From: Emiliania huxleyi CCMP1516
Lineage: Eukaryota > Haptophyta > Isochrysidales > Noelaerhabdaceae
Assembly (NCBI RefSeq): GCF_000372725.1
Contig: NW_005198966.1
Coordinates: 983,338-1,047,337, forward strand
Reading direction: 5' to 3'
DNA length: 64,000 nt
The position numbers and the translations under genes are program-made. The notes below the pieces were generated by a model. It saw only the letters and a program-made list of their open reading frames with translations. It searched no databases and was not told where the DNA came from. Positions within the stretch are counted from its first letter, which is position 1. Each line of letters starts with the position of its first letter. Shown here piece after piece: positions 1 to 9,124 of the stretch.

Positions 1-639
1 GAGTGTGGGCGCTGGGGCGTGGGGCTGCTGGGGGCTGGCGGGTGGCGCGCGCGCGCGGGGCCCGGGGGTAGGCGCGTGAGGCGGGGCGGGAGGGCGGCGA
101 GGGCGCCCCGGTCGCGTTGGAGCTGCGTTGGAGCGGCCCTCCACGTTATTCCGCGCGGGGAGAGGTGGGTGGAGGAGCACTTGGAGGGTGGGCGGCACCA
201 TGCCACCGGTCTAGACTGCGCGGGGATGCAGCTGGGGCCAGTGTGCTACGCGCTAGAGGGCCGGGCGGCGGGCGCAAACATGTTGCGCCGCACCCGCGAT
301 CGTCGAGCGACACTTTAAAATCGGTGCCGCTATCTCGCGCACACCCCATTTTCGGTGTTTCGCGCGTCGGGCATAAAAATAAAAAAGAAAGCGCCGCGGG
401 AAGCTTCAACACGGAGCACAAAAGCGGCCCGCGCGTTCCGTCGCTCTCCATCCGCACCAGACCGGGTCCTCCGCGCGCCGCGCTGCAGGCAGTCATGCTC
501 ATGGCTCATGGCACAAAGCCACCCCTGGTGTGAGCAAAACTGCGGGTGCACCACCCAAGTTCGTGATGGACACCGTGGTGGACAGCGTCCCCCGAGGGGG
601 GGGGGGGGGGATACTTCGAAGATGGCTAGCCTGGTCTGG
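1..639. other. no gene recognised
   Basis: GC-rich sequence with several short overlapping ORFs on both strands and no recognisable domain. It holds a G-run at about 596-610. I see no tRNA or promoter motif that I could defend. It may contain the 3' end of a gene lying off the left edge, or the 5' UTR of the HMG-box gene that follows. Confidence 0.4.
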
Positions 640-732
640 AAAGAAAGAAAGAAAGAAAACAGATATCCCAAACGAGGGATGGGGGAGGATGACAGGGTCC
701 CCACCTGCACGAGAGCAGGATTTTGGAAGGTC
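640..732 (+). repeat. copy of dispersed AAAG-rich repeat (family R1)
   Basis: An (AAAG)n run is followed by a conserved block reading AACGAGGGATGGGGGAGGA and then a GGATTTTGGAAGG tail. The same block recurs near 7445-7523, 7565-7655, 8805-8850, 8915-9000, 12745-12865, 27955-28005 and 48520-48605, always on the + strand here. No ORF or tRNA-like box is visible, so the class of element is unknown. Confidence 0.75.
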
Positions 733-896
733 TTGATAGCTTCAAGGCTCGGGTTACACCAATCCTCGCTACCCAACGCGGCCAAAGGATATCCACCTCG
801 AGAACCTCGAGAGATAGCTTCAAGACCACCGAAGAATTCTTGTCTGGCGGCGCGCTGTTGAGGTGGTCGCACTTCAGCCGGTTGAGAGTCCGCGCG

Positions 897-1824
897 ATGT
901 TCCAGGAGGTCAAGCCGGAGGTCAAGCCGGAGGTCAAGCAGGAGATCAGCTCCACCTCCGCCGCCGACACGGGCTGCCGCGGCGGCGGCGGCAGCGGCGG
1001 CGGCAGCAGCGGTGCCGCCTCTGCCGGAGCCGCCGCGCCCGCCGCTGCCGGCGGCGGCGGAAAGCGGCGCAAAAAGGACCCTGACGCGCCGGCGGGCAAG
1101 AAGTCAGCGTACTGTTTCTGGGCGATTGATCAGAGAAAGGCACCCGAGTACGCGAGCATGTCGTTCGGCGAGCGCGAGAAACTGATTGCCGCACGCTGGA
1201 AGACGGTTGCGGAGGGCGACAAGACGCCGTTCCACGAGCTGGCCAAGAAGGACTCGGCGCGGCACGCCGATGAGATCCAGCGCTACACGCCCGCGATGGG
1301 CGGCGCGGCGCCGCCCGCCAAGGCGCCCGTCACCAAGAAGAAGGCGGCCAAGCCGAAGCGCGAGCTCGTGGTGCGGCTCGAGTCGACCAGCGGGCGCAGC
1401 TCGATCCGGATCGGCGCCGCTCCGCACGAGACGCTCATCGGGCGGGCCCACAACTCCGAGCTCGCCTCCGTCAAGAACCTCTCGCGCACGCAGGCCCGCG
1501 TCGAGCTCCGGCCAAAGAAGAAGCCGGTGGTGGCGCTGCTCACGGCGCTCGGCACCAACCCGCTGTCGACGCGGAAGCCGGCCGACACGGTGGCGAGGCT
1601 GCTCTTCACGGGCGAGGCACGCGACCCCCCTCCCCCTCCCCCCTCCCCCCTTTTCCCTCCCACCTCCCGCCCAGCCCCCCATTTGACTCCTCCAAAGTGC
1701 TACCTCCTCTCAGATGGCGCGGGAGGTGCGGTGCGGCGACGTGATCCAGCTGCACGTCGACCCGCACACGCGCCTGCCCGGCAAAGAGGCGTGCGAGTAT
1801 ACACTCGTCGCCGTGAGGCGCTAG
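897..1824 (+). CDS. HMG-box protein with C-terminal FHA domain (PNKP/aprataxin/APLF type)
   Basis: Two exons, 897-1616 and 1714-1824, joined across a 97-nt GC-AG intron in phase 0 (276 aa). The N-terminus repeats VKPE and then has Gly/Ala low complexity. An HMG box lies at about residues 58-130 (SAYCFWAIDQRK, ERWK-like core). An FHA domain of the phosphothreonine-binding DNA-repair type covers about 155-276; its second half (RCGDVIQLHVDP) only appears when the intron is removed, which supports the splice. Start choice: an in-frame ORF reaches back to 723, but the upstream residues look like UTR, so I use the ATG at 897. Expected role is chromatin binding linked to phospho-dependent partner recruitment, probably nuclear; the partner is unknown. 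Gene identity beyond domains is not assigned. Confidence 0.75.
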
Positions 1825-2328
1825 AGGAGGCGCCGCCCGCCGCCACTCCACCCGCCTCGTGCGGCTACATCGAGGACCTCGACTGAATGGGAGCGGCGAG
1901 GCGCTGTGGCGCGTCCGGCGCGCAGAAAAGGCGCAGGAGGGACGCACGGGCCCCTGGCGGGCGCGGCGCTGCGCTGATTCACGCAATTATGCACCTCATG
2001 TGTGTGGAGCACGTATTCGTTTGTGTTTGTTCGTGGACTGGCTGTGCTCTGTCTGTGGAGCTGAGGAAACGTGGGGACGTGAGGGAGACGTGTGGGCTGT
2101 GGGGCTATGACTAGCCAAACAAAAAAGAGGAAGATTTTTCCAAACTGTTGTATAGTAGCCACTGGCCCACTGTGCACTGAAGCGTGAAGGCGCGTGCAAG
2201 TCCTGTAATAAATAAATCAAATCTCCAGGAAAGATGGGACGCACGAACACAGAGGCACAGCGCGCACCCCGCCCCGCTCGCAGGGCGTGCATTACACAGG
2301 AATTCTTTTTCCATCCCTGGCTACTCAT
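1825..2328. other. intergenic, with a dispersed repeat at about 2213-2300
   Basis: Contains a likely 3' UTR with AATAAATAAAT near 2205-2213, followed by a block (AGATGGGACGCACGAACAC... to GCAGGGCGTGC) that recurs in inverted orientation at 24872-24975, where it also sits beside an ATTT run. No further gene is seen. Confidence 0.6.
2213..2300 (+). repeat. dispersed repeat R4, copy 1
   Basis: About 85 bp that matches, in reverse complement, 24872-24975. Both copies abut a short A/T tetranucleotide run (TAAATAAAT here, ATTTATTTATTT there), which looks like the tail of a small retroposed or MITE-like repeat. Family unknown. Confidence 0.65.
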
Positions 2329-5300
2329 ATGTCGAGCGACCGGTGCGCAGGCTTCTTCGCCGTCCAGGTTGGCACTTCCGCCACCGTTCACGACACGCTC
2401 GCCGAGGCGCTAGTCAGGTTGGTCCCGTGTGCTGCTATCGTCCGGTTTGAGACGCGTGACGAGGCTGAGGCGTGGGCAAAGCTCGCGCCACGGCGGCCGG
2501 CGCCTGCCACCGAAGCCTCCGAGGGAGCGCCAACGGCGCCGGGCTCGCCGGCGGAGGAGCGCAATGCCGTGGCGGCAGAAGAAGAGGCGCAGGCCGAGGT
2601 CATTGGCGCCTTTGCACACCACGTCAGCGACGACGGAGCTGTCGGCGTCGGCGCTGTGCTGGAGCGCCGGGCAGACGGCTTCAGCTGGCGTGGCTATCGA
2701 CACTGCGCTGGCACCGTCGCCACTGCCGCCACTGCCGTATCGCAGGAAGAGTCGGAGGAGGAGGACGCGACGCAGGCGGTCGCTCGGGCTGGCAGCGGCA
2801 CCGCCCTCCGCGGCGGCAGTGCCGGTGGCGGCGGTGGCGGCAGCAGCTGTGGCGGTGCCGGTGCTGGTGCCCCGTCGGAGGGGGAAGAGGAGGCCAGCTC
2901 CACGGTCGAGACCGAAGTCGAGGCCTTCTTGCTCTTGGCCGAGGCGGCGAGCGTCCTCGCGCCGCGCGAGTCGCTGCTTCTGCTCGGCGGCTCTCGCCTG
3001 CTCCACTCCCTCCTGCGGCGCCGCGTGGCTGCCCCAACGCTGGCCGATGGGGCAAGAGTCCTAGCCGCGGGTGGCGTCATCTGCGCGGCGGAGGCGCTGA
3101 CGCTTCGGCGCGGAGGAGCGCTGTCGACGCTGCTCTCGCGCGGCGCTGCCCTCCTCGCTGGACTCGACCGATGCGCCCTCCTCGTAGAGACAGCGGCGGC
3201 GGAGACAGTGGCGGCGGAGACGGCGGCGGCGGAGACGGCGGCGGCGGAGACGGCGGCGGCGGCGATCGAGCATCCTGCCGCGCCGTCTTCGCCGCGGGGT
3301 TGCGGCGGCGGCGGTAGTGCCGGCGCAGCGGTGGGCCGGCGCCAGCTCGCGCAGCTGCGAGGCTTGGCAGCGGAGGCTCGCGTCGAGGCTGCTCGCGCGA
3401 GCCTGCTGCGGGCGAGTGGCTCAGAGCTGCTCGCCGCGCCTCTGGCGGCTTTCCCGCCCCTGGCGGCCCCGCTGGCGCCCGCCCCTATGGCAGGGCCGGG
3501 GACAGCCGCGGCGACGGGGTCGCGAGCTGCGGTCTTGGCGGCGGATCCGGCGGCGGCCGAGGCTGGGGCAGAGCTCGCTCCCTCGGCTTGCTTGCCCTCG
3601 AGTGGAGAGGCGCCGCCCGGCACCTCGTCACGCGCCTCCTCCGGCCTCTCGGCTGGCGGCGGCGGCGGCGGCGGGTCGGGCTGGTCGTGCGAGGCTTGCA
3701 CTTACCGGCACGACACCCCCCGCGAGGCGAGCTTCCTGTCGTGCTTCATGTGCGGCCACCCCCGGCCGGCTGCTAAGAAGAGGCGCGGACTCAGCGGCGG
3801 CGGCGGCGCGGCCAAGACGGCGGCCACTGCGCAGGAGGGGCCGCCCAAGCGGCGGCGGCCGCCGCTGCAGCCCCGAAACGGGCATGCCGTCGAGGCGGCC
3901 GACGCTGCGCCCGAGGCCGCGTCGTCTGGCCGGCTGCTGCTCCCGTATGAGGAGCGGGAGGTGCTGTCGCAGATCGAGTTTGCGCAGCGAGAGGCGGCGC
4001 GTGTGGCCGCGGGCGGGACGCCTCCGGGAGAGGCGGCGAGGTCGGCCCCTGCCGTGATTGACTTGTCCGGCGACTCGTCGCCGCACCGCGGCGAATCAAA
4101 GCCCGCCGCCAGTCAGCCGAAAGTGGCGGCCGAGGCGAGGGATGAGGCGAGGGATGAGGCGCCTCCCACACCGCCACCCCGCACCGCCACCCCGCCGATG
4201 TGGCGCCTGGAGGCAGGTCCGCGACGCGTCCCTACCACGGCCCGTAGGCGGAGCAGCAGGCGGGGCAGCAGGCGGAGCAGCCGCCGCCGCGCAGCTGGCG
4301 GCGAGAGGACCTCGACGAGTGGCTTGCCGCGCCAGAGCAGCGCCAGATCCAGCTTGACGTCGACCAGCGGCGCGTCGTCACCCTCGCGTGCAGGGAGAGG
4401 CGCAATCTCTTCTACACGGGCCCGGGCGGCGTCGGCAAGTCGCACGTGACGCAGGTCATCATCTCCTTCCTCCGCCACGTCTTCGCCGACCGCTTCTCCT
4501 CCGCCGTCGCGATCACCGCCCCGACCGGCATCGCAGCCACGCACATCGGAGGCACCACGCTCCACTCCGCCAGCAGCGTCGGGGTGCCGACCTTCCACGC
4601 GGACTTTGAGCGGCGGATGGGTGGCGGCGGGTCGCACTCCAAGGGCAAGCAGCTGGCCACGGGCCTCGAGGTGCTGCTCATCGACGAGGCGGCGGCGGCC
4701 CCCCTCCTCTCCCCCCTCCGCTCCGCAGGAGCGTCTCTCCCCTCGGCAGCGGGGTCAGCCTTCACCGGCGCCCTGCCGACAGGTGTCGATGCTCTCTGCC
4801 GAGTTCCTCGACCTGCTCGACGACCAGCTCCGCCGCCTCGTCGCCAAGTGCGCCCCCCGGAAGGCGGGGCCGCCCGGAGGTGGCGCGCGGGACTGAGCGG
4901 CCCCCTCTTCTCTCCCAAAGGCACGGCCGGGGCGCCGAGCACGAATGGCGCGGCTCGCGCCCGTCCGAGGTGCCTGCCTTCTCCGCGCCTCCCTCTCTGC
5001 GCGCCTCTCTCTCTGCGCACCTCCCTGTCCTGACCCCCCCCCCCTCTGTCCTGACACCCCCCTCCCCTTTCCGCGCCTCCGAGGTGCCCGCCTTTGGCGG
5101 CGTGCAGCTTCTCGCGTGCGGCGACTTCTTCCAGCTGCCGCCGATCACGGAGCGGGTGCCCGCCGCGACTTGGGGGAGGCTCCTCGGGGCGAAGCTGCGC
5201 GAGTGCCGCGCGGTGCTTCCGTCGGGCATCGAGCAGACCGAGCGGGAGCGCTGCGCTCGATCGGCCGCAGCATGCGCCGCGAGGTCTTCGCTCGCCTCAC

Positions 5301-7287
5301 CCTGGCCTCACCCGCCTGCGAGTAGGAGCTCTTCCTCAACCGCGGCTTCGCCTTCCAGGCCGCCGCCATGTGTCTCGGCTGCATCTCGGCTGCACCTCGG
5401 CTGCATCTCGGCTACATCTCGGCCATCTCTCGGCTCCGCCTTCCAGGCCGCCGCCTGGTGGCGCGCCGACATGATGATGATCGAGCTGTCGAGGGTGTGG
5501 CGCCAGAAGGATGCAGAGCTCGTCGCGACCCTCAACCGGATTCGATGCGGCGACGCGCGGCCCGAGGACGTCGAGTGGCTCAACGCGCAGTGCGGCGCCG
5601 CGGCGGCGGCGGCGGCGGCACCGCCGGCGGGGGGCGGACTGGCGGCGGAGGCCGCTCCGCCGCGGCCGATGCTGCTCGCGCCGACGAACGCGGTCGTGTC
5701 GGAGCGGAACGTGCGCGAGCTCGCGGCGATGGTGAGCCGCGCGACCGCGTGCCAGTGGATCGCAGAGGATTGGGTCGACGTCGACGAGAGCTGCCCCGGT
5801 GGGTCGGCCGCGCCGTCGCGCCATTCTCCGTCCGCCACTCTCCGTGTGAGGCGCGCGTGCCTCGCCCGCAGGCGAGCCGCGGGCGACGCGCGAGTGGCTG
5901 CTGCGGCAGGAGCGCGGCTCCTTCTCCTAATTAGTTATCAACTATTAGCTAATCAGTAGCAGCTGCTGCGGCAGGAGCGCGGCTCCTTCTTCGGCGACTG
6001 CCTCGCCGAGCGGCGCGTCGAGCTGTGCGAGGGGGCGCGCGTGATTCTGCTCGTCAACCTCGACCTCGAGGCGCCGGCCGGCGAGACGAGGCTACTGCTA
6101 CAACGCCGCGAGAGTCACCACCAACAGCTCCCCCCCCCCCCCTCCCCCCCCTCTCGAGGCGCCGGCCGACGCCAAGCTGTGCAACGGCTCGCTCGGCGTG
6201 GTCGGCCCGATGCCCGAGCCGGACGAGGTGGCGGCGGCGCTCGAGAGTAAGCTGAGCGAGCTCGAGGCGCTCGAGGCGCAGGCGGCGCAGGCGCTCGACA
6301 CAGGCGGCGAGCGCTCGCGCGACGTCCTCATCGGCCGCGTGCAATACTACCGCGTCTACCGGGCGCACCTCTCCCGGTGGGCGCGAGGGAGGGACCGCGC
6401 CACCCGCCGCCCGCAAGAGGAGGTGAGGGCGGTCCCCTCGCACGAGCTAGGTGGCTGCACGCGGACCGAGCCGCGGGCGACAACGTGGGCGGCAGCGGCG
6501 GCTGCTGGAACAGGCCGCTGCTAGTGCCGCGCGTCCGGTTCGACAACGGCCGGACAGAGCTGCTGCTGCCCGGGATGCTCTCGTCCGAGGTGGTCGGGTG
6601 CGGCGTCTGCTACCGCCTGCAGGTGCCGCTCAAGCCGGCGTGGGCCGTCACGATACACAAGGCTCAGGGCATGACGCTCGACGCCGCCGCCGTCCAAGTG
6701 TCGGGCAGCGCCGCCTCCGACGGCGGCGCAGCCTGAGCTGGAGGCTTGGCCCCCCACCGCGGCTTGGCCAAGCCGTAGGCTGCTTCGACGACGGCATGGC
6801 GTACGTGTCGCTCTCGCGCGTGCGCTCCCTCTCCGGCCTCCGCTTCCAGAGAAATTGCCCGACGTCGCTCGAGTGCGCGGGCTGCGCCAGGTGCACTTGC
6901 CGCCTGACACCATCCGACATCCGCGCCTCGCCGTCGGTCCGGCTCTACTACCGCCTCGCCGCCGACCTTGCCGTCGCGTCGGATGCGCTGTGCGCGGCGC
7001 TGCTCGCGCACGGCGCCGAGCGCGAAGACCTCGCTGCGGCCGCGGCCGAAGTGTCGGCCTCTGGACCTCGCTCGCTCGCGGCGGCGTCGCGCGCCCTCTC
7101 GGAGCGGATCGACGTGCCGCTCGGCCTGCGCAAGAAGGCGCACGAGACGTTTGTCGCCGCGCAGGCGCTCAACCCGGGCGAGGTGGGGGCGACTTGCGGC
7201 GGGTGGGCGCACCACGCGCCAGGCACCTGCATTCGGGGGTGGTGGAGCATCGCGCCGCAGTGTGACTCGAAGGCGTCCCGCCGCTAG
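2329..7287 (+). CDS. Pif1-family DNA helicase with viroplasmin-like and RanBP2-type zinc-finger N-terminus
   Basis: A multi-exon superfamily 1 helicase. Supported exons: 2329-4212, 4281-4688, 4783-4863, 5084 to about 5200, 5326-5358, 5447-5798, 5872 to about 5920, about 5960-6070, 6159-6376, 6451-6704, 6779-7287. The N-terminal 50 residues resemble the viroplasmin/RNase H1 hybrid-binding fold (FFAVQVG, FETRDEAEAWA). A RanBP2-like finger follows at about 451-480 (WSCEAC, SCFMCG). Helicase motifs appear in order: Walker A GPGGVGKS, LLIDEVSMLSAEF, CGDFFQLPP, RVWRQKD, TIHKAQGMTLD and AYVSLSRVRSLSGL. Most introns are GC-AG. Two junctions near 5200 and 5920 are unresolved. Likely nuclear or organellar 5'-3' helicase; the extra domains suggest RNA-DNA hybrid or protein binding, which is inference. 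The start at 2329 is chosen over an in-frame upstream codon at 2287. Confidence 0.85.
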
Positions 7288-7370
7288 CACTGCACTGTTT
7301 TTGAGGGGCGGAGCACTTGGAGTGACTTGGCTCCCTGCGCGTTTTCTTCTTCGTACAACACTGAGCACGC

Positions 7371-7560
7371 GGCATTCCTTCCTGGCCACAAGCCCTCGAG
7401 CGTCGTGCACGCTGGTTTTCTGTGGCTGAAGCCTTTTTTCGTGGGTCTACCTGTGTAAAGAAAGAAAGAAAAGCGATATACCCAAACGAGGGATGGGGGA
7501 GGAGGACAGGGTCTACCTGTGTCCTTCCCCGGGGCCGATACTTGGAGCACTTGGAGTGCA
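7371..7560 (+). repeat. dispersed repeat R3, copy 1 (pairs with 8702-8912)
   Basis: Begins GGCATTCCTTCCTGGCCACA and runs through an R1 block into GATACTTGGAGCACTTGGAG. The copy at 8702-8912 is nearly identical apart from small indels. The two lie on either side of the small inverted-repeat element and the TG microsatellite. Confidence 0.8.
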
Positions 7561-7564
7561 GTCG

Positions 7565-7655
7565 GCAGAAAAGAAAGAAAGAAAACAGACAACCCAAACG
7601 AGGGGTAGGGGAGGAGGACAGGGTCCACACCTGCACGAGCAGGATTTTGGAAGGA
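7565..7655 (+). repeat. R1 repeat copy
   Basis: AAAGAAAGAAAGAAAACAGA run followed by the conserved GAGGACAGGGTCC and GGATTTTGGAAGG blocks seen at 640-732. Confidence 0.7.
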
Positions 7656-7656
7656 C

Positions 7657-8153
7657 GATCAGGGGCTTAGGGGACCCCTAGGCTTAAAAGGGTGGGCCCT
7701 GGGGCGCCTGCGGCTTAAACGGCTTAAAACTTGCCATGGCAAGTTTTAAGAGCTGCTGGGCCGCCAATTCCTTAAACGGTCTTAAACGCTTAAACGGTGC
7801 GGGAGAGCTCCCGAGGTCGATGGTCCGGGAGGCTCCCGGTAGACGCCGGAGGCCGGGAAGCTGGCTACAGTCAGCTAGCACGCGTCCCCTATGCGAGTAT
7901 GGCTCCTGCCAGTGCACCAGACTTACAGATGTGTCTTCAGAGGCGGGTTTGTGCCTAATAACGGCAGTATTGGAGAAAACGGCGCGGAACCCAGCGACGC
8001 GTGCCGGTGAGGCCGATTTTCTTAAACGGTCTTAAAAGAGGGACCCCCCGTGCCTGCAATCTCTTAAATGGCAAGTTAAGCCCCCAAACCTCCTCGTTTC
8101 TTAAAAGGTCTTAAAAAATCCGGCCCTCAGAACCCTAGGGGTCCCCTAAGATC
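7657..8153. mobile_element. short inverted-repeat (MITE-like) element with TTAAA motifs and a 28-bp palindrome
   Basis: About 497 bp bounded by GATC-TTAGGGGACCCCTAGG-type inverted termini (left 7657-7682, right 8131-8153; the left end has a small insertion). The interior repeats the motif CTTAAAC/TCTTAAA many times in both orientations and holds a perfect 28-bp palindrome at 7723-7750 centred on CCATGG. No coding capacity for a transposase. I cannot assign a superfamily and see no clear target duplication. Confidence 0.55.
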
Positions 8154-8446
8154 AGGGGGGACAGGTGTGGGCTCTCCTGCTCCTGACAAGGGACACGACA
8201 GGCTCGCAGCGCGGTGCACGGTGGAATCCCAACTCCACTGGCGGTCTCAACATCTCAGTCTAGCGACCTTCCTCCGGCTTCTCACCGGCAGTCTCTCACT
8301 ACCACGGGCACACTGACACAGGGGTGGCAGGAGCGGCGGCATGAGTCTCCCACATACTATGCGGGCCTCACTAGAGGTGCGGCCTGCGCGTGTCCTCGCC
8401 CTTGGGAAAGTCTTGGGGGGGGAGGGGAAGGGGCTGTGTGTCTGTG

Positions 8447-8572
<126 letters not shown>

Positions 8573-8701
8573 TGCGAGCGCGCCGCGAGCGCCGCAGCGC
8601 CGCAAACGCGGGCGAGCGCCGTCGGCAGCGCGCGACCGCCACCCAAAAGCGGAGGTACATCAGGAGCCGCAGCCGGCCTGCTCTACCAACCCCGCAGCCG
8701 C

Positions 8702-8912
8702 GGCATTCCTTCCTGGCCACAAGCCCTCGAGCGTCGTGCACGCTGGTTTTCTGTGACTGTGTGGCGAATCCCTTTTTATTTTTTCGTGGGTCTACCTGTG
8801 TAAAGAAAGAAAGAAAAGCGAGATAGATACCCAAACGAGGGATGGGGAGGAGGAAGGACAGGGTCTACCTGTGTCCTTCCCCGGGGCCGATACTTGGAGC
8901 ACTTGGAGTGCA
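8702..8912 (+). repeat. dispersed repeat R3, copy 2
   Basis: Second copy of the 7371-7560 repeat. It is followed directly by another R1 block (8915-9000) that ends in CACCACACAGGGATTTTAGG, a tail also found at 48585-48605. Confidence 0.8.
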
Positions 8913-9124
8913 AAAAATAAAAGAAAGAAAACAGACAACCCAAGGGAGGGATGGGAGGACGGCACGCCGCCACCACACAGGGATTTTAGGAGCGCGCAGA
9001 AATTCTTCTTCCACCATGCCGAGACGCGGCGCGCTTGTCGCAAGCGACTTGGTCGCAAGCTGAAAGCCGTCAAGCGACTTGGCGCTGAAAGCTGCTGGTG
9101 TAACGCTGCCAAACGGTCGCAGAC

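Noticed and set aside
2694-3701. 335-aa ORF opposite Pif1 exon 1
   Set aside because: Ala/Ser/Pro-rich shadow of a GC-rich coding exon; no domain.
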